Below are positions 9,901 through 22,300 of a stretch of 64,000 nucleotides of DNA, one piece after another. The position numbers and the translations under genes are program-made. Under the pieces are notes generated by a model. That model worked only from the letters and a program-made list of their open reading frames with translations. It ran no database searches and was not told where the DNA came from. This DNA is from Syngnathus acus (Eukaryota; Chordata; Actinopteri; Syngnathiformes; Syngnathidae): contig NC_051089.1 in NCBI RefSeq assembly GCF_901709675.1, positions 4,066,476-4,130,475 on the forward strand, given 5' to 3'. Position 1 is the stretch's first letter, and each line of letters begins with the position of its first letter.

Positions 9901-9995
9901 TATAATATAGCAAAGGTTTAAGCGCTGAGTAAAAACCTAGTTTGTTTGCCCTTCAATAAGAGAGCAAAATGTAGCAAGATAATCTTGAAATGTCA
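9901..9995. repeat. decayed minisatellite, right block
   Basis: After the LINE, unit-like sequence resumes: 'gctgagtaaaaacctag', 'tttgtttgcccttcaataag', 'agagcaaaatgtagca'. It matches the copies at 8140-9150. Confidence 0.4.
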
Positions 9996-12900
9996 TCGTG
10001 CCCGCCACTGGTTCAAAACAACAATCAGCAAAACTGATTAGTTAGCCAACAATGTTCTTTGTCATTATATCCATCCTGTCGTTTTCAAATCCACTGCAGT
10101 GCAATATAAAAGCAAAACTCATAACTTTCATTGTGCAAATACTTTTGGATCTAACTATATGTCGCCCTGGAGAAGATACAAGGCTTAATTGCTGTAAATG
10201 CCAAAGACAAACTGAAACAAACATTGCAGTGATAAACTAATTTCTTCTTTCCCAGCAATGCGAAACATCAAGCCATGAAGCCAATTAACATCAGCCATTA
10301 CGGCAATGCTATTAACCGAGAAGCTTCAAACGATGCAAAGAGCTGGAGAGAGAGAAGCAGCTATGTACTTTCCATTTATCTAGACTTGTACAATTTAGAT
10401 TCTTGACACAGATTGTGTCATAAAAATCGGAAAGAAAAACCCACTCCGTCTTTGGCAAACTTTTTACAGTCCCTGTTTCATCCATTTTTCTTCCTCTGTT
10501 GCCACTGAAAATCGATTCCACCAATTGTGGAGGTTCCACTGCATTTAAAGTTTCAACAGAAAATGTAACATGATAAAGCAGCTGTTAGGAAATCAAGCAG
10601 CCATCTACCTCCTGGAGCTACACGGGGGTTATTGTTTACCACTCTGAAGTCAAATGTGATCCCTTTGCCAAAGGTCTGCTAATCCCTTAAGCGTTGTCTG
10701 TTTACATAGTCCAATTTAGCCGTCTCTTAATGTAATTAAATTGTGCTGACGACCCTCGGAGCAGTATTTGAATGAGGTCCAACAGTGGATTTTTACCGAA
10801 GGTGAATTTTCACTCACTCTTTTCAAGTATGTGTAAAGCTCCCTTAATAAAAACCGTTTGTGTTGTGCTGGCACTATCCTCGCTTATTCCCTCCTGAGCT
10901 GGAAGATCATTGGAAAGCAATACCGAGCCAGCCAAGTCCATCACAAACCTCTTAAATACAATTTTCCTCCCAAAACAAAGAAACGGGGTAGCGGAGGTCC
11001 GGGATCATGTCTCTTGGGAGTTTATAAGCCGACTCGTCGAGAATCTTAAAACATCCTGCTCTGCCTTTCGATCACATGTCGTCTACGGGTGTGGACGTAT
11101 GCCAAGAATGATTACAGCAGTCTTTATTTCATAAAGAGAAAACCTGAGAGCTTCTGGGATTGCTTGAATTGTAAAAAAAGAAAAAAAGAAATGCAGGCTA
11201 TTCTTTTTCATCTGTGGGTATCAGGTGCTTGCATTGCTGCTTCTCTGGTGTCTCGGAGACCCGGGTCATGTCAATCGGATTTGGAATGTGGAGTCTGCAA
11301 CTGGCGAGTCTCGTGGTTTTTCCATTAACGTTAATGCCCGTAGCTCTGCCACCGGAGCTTTGTGGGCGTAATCTCATTTTCCTTCGCTGCCATCTTATAC
11401 TACTGACTTCCATATGCCAGTCATGCAATTACATTTGTCATTTTTCCGTGACACTTTAGCGCTCGCTGAGGAAAAGACACAAAAATGGATCTAGAAATGC
11501 ATCAACATAGACAACGCTAAATTATCCTGCCATCGGGATTGCAATATTTAGATGCGTCATAAAAATAACAAGGTCCATATTTCATTTTGATTTGTTGGGA
11601 ACAAATGCGCTAATTGCCGCATCGTAGCAATGGGCGTTCAATATTTTTCAGTCCATCCCGGGTTTGTTCCACCAACTCGTGTATGTTTTATAAATTGGTT
11701 CAGCCTTGTGTAGCCAATGAGCTCACAGTGTCAGGGGATGGGATTGGCAGTTGAAAGGAAGTAAAATGGGATAAACAAGGAATAAATTATATATTCCTGT
11801 TTTATCATTTATTCATTGCATTTCCATTTTAAGAATAAGTCTCCCTACAAATGAGCCTGTCGCCATTGTTGTTGGAGGCTGTCCAGCGGGAATGGGCGAC
11901 TGTGGCGAATTAGTTGATGTCACAGAAGCAAAAGCAGAAGATAAAAAATACTAAACAAAACAAAAGTTATACTAAACTAAACAAAAGTTGGTGAGGGGAG
12001 CAAAATGGGATTGTTAGCTCACTAAGCATCCCGCTACGGCACTTGTGCTTTTTTTTTTCAGGTGATGGGGGGGCATCGTGGGGTTAAGTCCATGATTTCA
12101 AATAAAAAATATGATCTCATATCTTTGCTTAGCTTGGTTTATTTTAGCTTGCCTTATTATATCTCAGTTTAGCTTATCTTAGTTTAGCTTAGCTTATTTT
12201 AGTTCATCTTAGCTCCGGCCTGACTGTGTAGAGGAAAATGCATCGGTAAAAGAGATATCCGCTTTCTTGGAAGTTGTCGCCCTTAGCAAACAAAACTTTG
12301 TTCATAGAATTAATTTCATCAGACAGCTTCAGAGTGTTGCATAAGCACGCTTGATTATTTTATTTTTAAAGCTAATGTCTGTCTCAGTCTCTGTCAGACC
12401 ACATGACAGGGTGAAAGAAAGACTTTGGAAAGTCTGGAGAATTCTCAAATAGATCTGGGAACATTTGAGGATTGCAGTCGTGTTTTCCGGCGAGCCGGCC
12501 TTGTGGCGTCGACAGGGAGACGTGCGAAGAATGAGTGGGAGAAGGAGAGAGAAAGTTGCGTAACCGCAGCTCCCACCAAGGAGACATCGTGCCTCTTGAG
12601 AAGCGGGCGGCAGCATTCAAGGTTTTCGCGTTTTCACCTGCTCACCGAGGACAGATTATGCAAAATCAGACACTGCAACTACAACTGTGTTAAACCATCA
12701 AATCGTTCAAAAAATGTTTTTGTGAAAGCAGGAGCCCGTTGTTTTTCAGTGATAGCCGACAATAGCCATTGCCCGACACGCAAGGTCAAAATAGCTGCAG
12801 GAGGACCAATCTTTTCTCCCTCATTGTCCAATTTACGAAAAAAAGCTCAAGTTTTATTGAATAGCTACTGTAAATTGCTCAGTGATAAAGACAGATGCTT

Positions 12901-13181
12901 TGTTCCCCGCTGATCATCTACGACCGTCCGTGCCTTTGTCCATGCCGTTGATTGATGCGTTTTACCGAGTTTTACAGCTGATCAATGAGCTATTCAAGGG
13001 CGATGACACATAGTTTGATAGTTTCCAATGGGATTTCGCGGCGCCGTTCCCGAAGGACCGGCGCGGAGTCATCATCAAATCGCACCAGATTCCTTCCTCT
13101 GTCTGCTGGTGACACCGGCTGAATGACTATGATTGTCCACGGCCGAGGCTTCCATCACGGTAATCCCTCTGCAAAGTGTAG
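9996..13181. other. non-coding, one short repeat tract
   Basis: No exon or transposon is supported. An imperfect 'tttagctta' repeat is listed separately at 12128-12212. Confidence 0.5.
12128..12212. repeat. imperfect TTTAGCTTA minisatellite
   Basis: About nine imperfect copies of a 9-10 bp unit, 'ttagcttagcttattttag' being the clearest stretch. There is no coding potential. Confidence 0.55.
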
Positions 13182-13360
13182 GTACTCTTCGAGGGAAAAT
13201 GGAAGAACCCATTCAAGGAAGGAGTCGGCCCTCTCAGCCTCGAAGCAAGTGGCAAGGAATAAGTGACCCCGAGCGGTTGAATCCCGGCCCCAAAACAGAA
13301 CAAATGACTCAAGCCCCAGCTGCTATTCAGAGTGATAACAAGCTGTCAACTTCTAAAAAT
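13182..13360 (+). other. weak candidate second coding exon (stem region)
   Basis: An AG at 13180-13181 precedes 13182, and the frame open across 13184-13360 is the one required by the phase-1 donor at 5316: the split codon would be G+GT (Gly). The peptide begins TLRGKMEEPIQGRSRPSQPR and is polar and proline-rich, as expected for a Golgi enzyme stem. Codon use looks plausible. Against it, the pyrimidine tract is weak, the donor at 13361 is only GTAATC, and I cannot show homology because such stems evolve fast. A chance open frame is the more likely explanation. Confidence 0.15.
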
Positions 13361-16300
13361 GTAATCTGCTGACTCCGGGAGGAATCGGAGGTGTCAGTGG
13401 AGTGGACCGCTGGCTGATGATTATCTTCTACAAAAAGGCGCGCAGGGGTTGACGGAAAGGGGCGCATGCACAAAAGCCACCAAACAAAAGAGGTCGGGCC
13501 TGTAAAGGAATCCGAACGAGAGGCATTCTTCCTCGCATTAATGCACGTAAACATCCCCCCGGAGGGATCATCTCACCTTGCGAAGCCGCAAAGGAGGCGT
13601 GGGGAATTAAAAATGACATGAATGGAAGGCCAATGGGAGGAAGAAGGAATTACCCCTTCGCTGACAAAAGTCGCTAGGCTCTTCCCTGTCAACTTATCCC
13701 TTCCCTGTCAACTTATCTCTTCTGGCCGTCCACTTTTGTCTGGACGCAAGCTAAAGAAGTGCCACAACTGACAGGTGATTGATTAAATACCAGCCATGAT
13801 CATATTGGCTCAATGTTAACATTCAAACGGTGAATCAATGCGGGATTTGCACGAGGCTATTTCTGGGTTGTTCTGATTTGTTGTACTGTTTAGTTCTGTT
13901 GTGTGAGGTGGCTGTCATTAGTACCTGAAATTATTATTATTATTCATGAAAAATGTATTATATTAAAATTATTATATTACATTTCTAAAATTATATTATA
14001 ATAATAATAATAGGTAGTGGTCGTCGTTGATAACTGGCAAGATTTAAAATAGACGAAATATTTTTTCTGGGTTTGATAAATATGCCTACTAAAATTCATG
14101 TTGCGTATGAAAACAAGCTTCAGGACTAAATTTACAAATCATTTTAAACATTTTGTTAAACAATTGGTCAGAAATATATAAAAGCTGAAGGTAATACCAT
14201 TTCTTGCACTTCCAAAAGTATTGCCCACCCCAAAGAACTTTGTTGTGGTCATAGACCAGCGAGTATGAATCCAATAAATCCCGATGGGATATAATTAGTC
14301 ACCCTGGAGCTATTTTTCTTTCAGTTTTGGTTCAGACTATAATTCTGGGCTTTCTCTCGTGCACTCGGGTCACTATTGATCTCGGGACGCCGGCCATAGG
14401 GTAGAAAACAGATACGTGGGGTTGTTACGGGTGGAATGAGAAAGACGTGACTTTGACTTGATGTTATTCGGGATCGCTTGCGGTCTAGCAAGGTTTGATC
14501 GCATCTGCTGTCGGGTGATTGATGGTGCTCAAATCTAGCACCGAACAATTGAAGCGGCTTAGAATCAATTCTTCCTGCAGCCGATTGATCCGAAGACGGA
14601 ACGGTAACAGAGAAAGTGGGGTCTAATTATCCACCGCAGCTCGCCCCCTCCCCTCCTAGAGCGTACCTAGAGAGTACACCTTTGCGGGATCATCTGCTGC
14701 CAAACAAGCAATCAATCTACAGAATTTGCTTTCAACCGCGACCAGTGCGATACTCGTCGGCTCTGTAATTTGGCACGAGCAGCTCGCCCATCTGTCTCTT
14801 GTTAAATTAGCCTCTTTTAAATGGAGATTACCTGACATCACAAAAGCGAGGTAGTCCATTGTGGCACCTTGTTTGGATAAAAAGAAAATAAAAAAAATCC
14901 TGCCATGAAGATAGCGTAAATTGAAATTGATCCCTGGGTCATACCGGCGACGTGATTATTAATGAGAATTAATATCATTAAAAGAGGTGCGCACAAGTGG
15001 TGCACAGGTGTGCATGCACACCAAATTCGAGTGTATTTGATCAGCGGTGGACATTTGCAAAACGTTGCCTGAGGGAAGCGAGGGCAGGCTTGTTTTATTT
15101 TCCAGCTGCTACCCTTCCAGAAACTACCACCATTAGTGTTTCTCCTTCAACCCTGTCTTTAAAAAAAAAACAGCCAGTCCTTCTGTGAGCGGGAAAAAAA
15201 ATCTCTCAATGACAAGACATTATTTCAAAGAGTTGATAAAAAGCCAAAACGCAATTAATCCTTTCTCATGCGATAGTTTTCCTCTTCTTGACACACTCCG
15301 GCAATAGCATCACACACAAAGACAAAATACTGAAAAGCCAAAACTTTCCATGCAGGTCTTAATTAAGTATCTAAAGCAGGATTATTTCGACTGTATTCAA
15401 AGGCCGCCCGAGAGCCAGAAGAGCACGAGGGAGGAAATGTCTGACATTGACCATGTCACCTCGCTCCCCTGGTACATCCTGGCATTAAAGGCCAGTTCAT
15501 GAGCGCGCATATTGAACATGTCAATGTCACGTCCGCCGATTGTCGTGCGCGGGTCATGCCGGACAATGAATCTTGAGTAAAATCCATTTGAACGGATTGT
15601 ATAATTGTAAGCGACCGTTCAAGCTCTTGTTGCTAATAGCAACTTCCCGAGAAGCCGTTTATCTCAACCTCGGTTGCTATCGTCGCTAATGAACCTTTCT
15701 GTCAGAATAAGACTTTTATGTTGTCAAGAAACGACTTCCCTCACTAGCAAGCCTGTATTTCTATTTGTGCTAAGTAAACTAAAGGGAGGAAAAAAATGAG
15801 GTGATTAAAAACTTAAGCACAAATTTATAAATGGCCTCTCTTACTTCTTTTTAATGGAGGATTCCGTCGAATGGGAAAGCCCTTAAAATGTTTAGTTTGA
15901 CTGCTTTTATAGGTCAATTTCCAAAACAACAACAACAAAAAAAAAGAAAAATAATTTTAAAAAAAAAAGATTTTTTTTTAAATTAGCATGAAAACACTTG
16001 CCGGGACCCACAATTTTTTTGGTCAATATTAGTCTGTACGTATATTCTGAATGTTCCAACGCATCTTGTCATCTAACCGCTTTTCATCTTTTTATCAGAG
16101 AGAAGCCGTAACAGGTAGAGGCCATTAAATTACATCGAGACAAATTGAGCCGCTCTCCCTCCATTTCCGCTCGCCTACGGAATTCATCACAAAAGAGAAT
16201 TAGACACAGATCCCGTGATATTTCTCGGTAAAGCCGGCGAGGCAGTAAGATGTTAAAGGACTTGACCTCAGCATAAACAGACTTCCTTCCTTCCTTCCGT

Positions 16301-19300
16301 CTTTTAGTTAGAGCTTCTCCTCGGCCCTTTTTAGCTTCAGACAGTCATAAATAGAACCCCGCCTCCACGCCTCCCATCTATTGATTATGAATCAGACAGA
16401 ATTTCATGATGGAACATATCTCAGAATTTTTTTTTTTTCATCCATTGTGGGTGTTCATGTGCAAAGAGGATTCCGGAGGATCCATACAAAATGGTAGGAG
16501 CTCTGCGAAGAAATAAGCTGACTTCAATGGAAGGATTTACAGATCCCACTCAGAGGTAGGAGGGGAGCCATTCAAAGGCAGCCATTTTTTTTTTTTTAAA
16601 GGCTGTTTATTTACCGCACACAATGCCCGCCTCTGTCACATGTGTGTTGTTTTCATTGCACCAAAGCTCTATTTAAAGACATATTTAAAACTATTTCAAT
16701 ACATCTTTTCCTGCATTTGTGTTTATAGTAAAACGGAGTAGACAAGTCGCTTTTGCCATGCAGACCACGTCGCCGAGCTTTGCTATTTATCGTTTGATGT
16801 CATAACATTGAGACTTTCTCACAGCATTGCAACTTTGTTTTTTTGCGGTGTCAAGGATTTGTTTTGTTGGGGGCTTTGTGTTTGTCCCCTGCCTATGCTT
16901 TCACTAGATTTCACTTAAAAAGACAAATTAAAAAAGACACATGAGAAAGATAAAGGCAATGTCAAAGGAAATACAAAGAAAGAATGAAGGGAGGGGGAAA
17001 AAGTGAAAATTAATCAACGTCAATAGGGAAAAGTAAAAAGAATAAATGAGAAAAATAGGAGAAAAATAAAATGGGAAAAAGAAAGTGAATTAGAAAAATG
17101 GGGAAAATAGGGAAAAAGTTAAATTAGACAAGTAAGACTAACAAAAATAAATGCTACTGCTCTGTGTGCTCGTCTACCCGTTGAACATCAAGACTTCTCC
17201 GGCAAAGATGAACGCAGACTTCAATGTGTCAAATACGTGCCTGCCGCCCCGTCCCGCCCGCCATCACGCCATGACCGGACCCGTAAATGGCAAGTCCATC
17301 AATCCAGTGTCAATTCCTCCCCTTTCAGTGGAGCCACTGAGGGAAGTGAGGCGGCATTAATTATGAACCTTCAAGCTCCAAGGGACAGTTAATCTTTGTC
17401 ATTCTGCTGCTGGAGACATTTGGATCCGCCATCCGGATTGGAGCCGGGGTCTCGGCTCTTGACCTCAAGCCGAGCATAAGAATTCTGCTCACGCTTATGG
17501 AAGAAATCTGTTGCCCCCCACTTCATTACACCCCTCCCCTCTGATTCTTTTAGTCTATGGAGTAATACCTCGTCTGACTCTTGAACATCTTTGAAAAGTG
17601 AAAAAATAATCATTTCCAATAATGCTCAGTTTTACTCAACAAAAAAAAAATCCCAGGCTATAATGTGGACCACCTCAGAACCGATTCATGTATTTATTTG
17701 TTGCAGTGGGGAGAAGGCAACAAAGCACCACAGTACAAATAAACCTGCCAGAAATACTTTTTGACAGAATCGGGGCATCGCTTTGATTGAATCTTTTTGG
17801 GTGTGTGTATGTGTGTACGTTTAATACATTTGCAGCTCTGCATTACCGCGCATAAAGCATGCTTTATGCCACAACTGAAAAAACTCGATGTTGTGAGTAT
17901 GCGGGGGTCGTGACCTTGCATGAGGTGAAATTCAAGGCTTTTTTTTTTTTCAGTTTCAATTGGCAGCTAAAAAAAATACCAAAATTTGTCAAATTATGAC
18001 AACAAATTCCATCATATTTGCAAATTGTCATTCGCCAATACCTGTTAGCAAAAATTTTGGCCGATCTGATCCTCTGTTATTTGCTGAAAAAACGTAACAT
18101 GAATGTTCGGTACCTTGTATGAGTAAAGATCTTATAAACGATTGAGACCAAAAAAAAACATGAAAATGGTGCTCAGTGTGGACACAAATAAATTGAAAAC
18201 AATGGCCCAACTATCGACATTTTCCATTGCCAACTAAAAATGATTCCCAGACTGTTCCCGCGAAATATGCCAGTGGCGTCACAAGCCGTAAATGCCATGT
18301 TTTGTCTGGCGTATTCTGCTTTTGACAAGCACACACCTCCGAGATGCTCTCGGGAGAATATGGCGGGCGGCATGCAGACAGGCGGAGAGTCTGACTAGGG
18401 CCTGGAAATAAAGATTAATGAGGCTCATGTTGTCGCTGTGGCTTTTAGAACATCTCCGCATGGGATGTGCGAGGCATCTTATCTCAGCGATGTAGGCGGA
18501 CAATGAAGAGAGGGGACAGTTTTGAAGTGGGCGGAGCTTGTGGGCGTTCATTTTTGGATGTCAGAGAAGCATTATGCGGCGAACTCAGGAGAGCTCACAA
18601 AGGCGTCAGAAAGGCTGTCGCCTTTTTCGACCTCGCCAGATGCTCCACCTGGATGGTCGCCATCGTCCTCTGGGGGGGTCAAAGAAAATCCCATTTTCCC
18701 ATCCCACATCTATCTTAAAGACCCCTGATGAAAAATAGCTTGTACCTTTGACAAAGAAGACATGATTATTGCTAACAGTACACTTAGCATGTTTAGTTGC
18801 GTAACAATTTATAACTGATGACAATTATGGCCAGTGGCTGTGACTAGTAAATTTTCAGGGGTGACCTTGCTCACCTTTGGCCACCCCCTAGTAGTGCTCC
18901 TGCATAAATGCTATATTAGCCACATTATGTGTGTATGTGAATACCCAATTTTATTTGTTAGTTTTAAATACATAGAAATCCACTTTAATTTCCGTTTTTC
19001 CATTTTCCACATTTTAATAGAGTCATGTTTAGCCCTGTTTTACACCTACATTTGTTGTGTAAAGTCATCTTTGTTCTCAACAACATGACGTGTCCTTGCT
19101 TGTTACTACAGCGTCACACAAAAAGTAAAAACAAAAACAGCGGGGAGCACTCACAGGAGAAGTTGACTTCCCTGGTTGATTTAAAAAAGTAGAGTGATAA
19201 GAATTTTGTTTTGGTGTGTGTTTCACATGGTTCGCAAGCGACTGTCTCTCGAGTCGAGATGTGATTGCTCAGCTTTACTTTGTGATGTTGAGCTGTTGAA

Positions 19301-22300
19301 ACGTGGTGCGTGACAAACGTTATTTTACTTTGACAGACTTTTTTGAAGGTGTCATCTCTTGCGATGTTGAAGTCGTTTTATACGATTAATTATACGATTG
19401 CTGAATTTGTGCTTTTGATATCTGTGTGCCGTGAAGCACAAAGGTGTGAATCCATTTAGGATCAAATAATCATTCAGCTGCGATACGGGGGGTTCGCACT
19501 GCATAATTTGTTGATTTTATTCCTCATAATTGGATAGCAGAAAAGTAAATCACCTCCGATTAGAAGATTGCGAGCACGTACACAGCTGTGGAAATACATT
19601 TTTACGATTATGTGGATCGTATGGCTCGTGGCGTTCCGAGTCTTAACGACACGGCGGGAAAAACAGACGGTAAAAAAAAACGCCTTCATTTATATTCTCA
19701 GATACTTGACGACGATCTGTCAATGACAAGACGGGCTTTTCACGGGCGGCCATAAATTAACCGTTTTTGTTATTTTCCCCGCGGCTCCTCGCTGACTCGC
19801 TGCCAATCAGCACGTCGCAGGCGGCCAAATTTGAACAACAGATTAGGAAGGGCTTCCTTGCTATTTACTCTGGGCTCAATAGCGTTAGCGAAGACACGTG
19901 ATGGTGAATATGCAGAAAATGAGAAGGGACCAGAGGGCCTGTGATAATAGTGCTACCACTGAGACGCTGCCCTGGAGCGATTTGCAGTCAAATACGGCAT
20001 TAAAGGCGTCATTTGGTACAAAACGCTATCGTTAAATCCTTCTGCTCTTGCTGCGGACCACAACACAGTTATAAACTTTTTTTTTTTAGTATCTGGTCAT
20101 TTAACGACAATCGCACTTAATCCATACACTCCACTGTACATTGGTCAGAGTAATAGAGTGAGGTAATTTTTGCGGAGTCCCCCAGGGCCGAGTTGTTAGT
20201 CCTCTCCATTTCAATCTCAATTTGCTTCCTTTGGGGTCAGATTGTACGAGACGCCAACATTAATTATGCTGACGACAATAACGAGCACAAGGTGGAAAAT
20301 GAGTTTGGACAAGGAAAGTATATCAGGGATTTCTCGGAAGCTTCCTCTAGTGTGCCGGCTTTGGGATCGATACTGGCAATTTTATGAAAAGAGGAAAATT
20401 GTTATGCCTGCCCACCCCAAGACAACAAGGAAATGCGGTTGCATTGAGGTCTCTGGAGAAAATGACTTTTCTGATTGATTACTCTAGTCAACAGTTCCTT
20501 AATTAATCCATGGTCTCAATCATGTGTTTAAAGGGTTCTTTTAATTGCCGCCGTTCTTGCTCAGTAATTATGGTCTCATTTTGGAGGGAAAGAGAAATTA
20601 GGAGGAGCATCTCTGCCTTTTGGTTACCATTTCGTCTCACTACACTGCCAACTTGCCTCTTCTAATGATTTCATTTTCCTCCACAATCCTATCAAATATC
20701 TGTTTTCCCCATAGCAAATCTGACAAATTATCTTCCGAGGTCATTAATTCCAGTTTGAACCCAAGTATCGTTTATTAGAGAGAAAGACTTTTTTTTTTTA
20801 AGCTGTCATTTGCACAATTTTGGAATATCATTAACAGCATCTGCAGAATTTTAATATTCATGTCATGTGAAAGTGCTTTGAAAGAATATGATGATTGATG
20901 GAGAAATGCAGCTTAAGTGCAAGAACATGTCAGGAAGACTCCATTAATGCACTCTAAGGACTGTTTATGTACCTCTGTTAATGCTGTTTTGGTTAGCAAA
21001 CAGGCTCACATTGATCATCTATTTAGTCTTTATTATTGTAATAAAGACAAGAATCAGTACAGTTTGTGTATAATAGTTGACATACCTAATGAGGATTAAA
21101 TTTACTGCCTGTTTTTTTTCTTCCATGGGAAATAAGAAGACATCGACTGTACAAAGTCGGGCTCTCGTAGATGACAAACTGGATAATAGCAACATGGCAT
21201 CTCTTTAAGGACATATTAATTAATTATATCATGGGAAAAAATATATTTCCTCTTAAGTCACTTTGACCTTCAGCATTACAGGAAGATATTTTTTTTTTTT
21301 ATTCAAGTATAGCACTTGGTTTGGAATTTTTCTTTCCCCGTGAACTTATATTCATGTTGCATCTCTTGCCTCGCAAAAATAAAAAAAGTGCTTTGTCGAC
21401 ATAAATAGCTCGGATTTTCTAAGCAGGCATGTGAGACATTACCCAGAATGACCTTGGTCTTGACTGTCATAAACAAAAGTTGCATACTGCATGTGTTTCT
21501 GAAAACAATAGCCAGGGCCATGTATCTCTTGACGCTGCCCACTTATTCTTTCTTTTTAATTATTTCATATTATTGAGCCCGGGCGCATCCTATTTGTCAC
21601 TGTCCACAGGGCAGAGCGTTATCTGCTCAACAGGGAATTAATCAGTCGCCTCTGTGTTTCTAAGCGATGCCATAACCCAACACCCAGAGATGTCTCAATT
21701 GTTCGAGCTCCTGCTTAGATATTCACAGAGTTACTTGGAATTTTACCTTTCTTCATCGTAGCTATTGGTCAGGTGTAACATGGCTTTTGGCATTCATAAA
21801 TTACAGTAAAATAAGTACCCATAAGATAAAATGATAGACTTTTTTAAATTTCATTTATTTATATATTTATTTATTCATTTATGCATTTGTTTATTTATGC
21901 ATTTATTTGTTTTATTTTGTTCCCCTTTAACGTATTTATTTATTTTCATTTATTCTGTGCCCCTTTAACCCAAACATGTCACCGACGGGAATAACTATAG
22001 GAAGTCTAGTTGCTTTTTACCACGCATTAGTACACAATAAAATAGTGTTGGTATTATGACAGACATGCGCATTTTTCCTTTTTAGTATTAAAAACAAAAG
22101 TATGGAAAAAATATATATATATTTGAGAATAATTTTACTTCCCCATCATTTCTATGTACAGCATTGCACTGACCAAATTACAGTGAAAAAGAAGCAAAGA
22201 TATTGTCACATCCCCTATGATTTCAGACAAAAATTTCGATTAAAAATTCTGTCAAGCTTCCAAGATATACTTGAGATTTGGCATCTTCTACGTGGCATTT

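Noticed and set aside
10501-10536. 'gtggaggttccactg' resembling the right end of the 3813-4135 MITE family
   Set aside because: Only about 15 bp match and no body or second terminus is visible.
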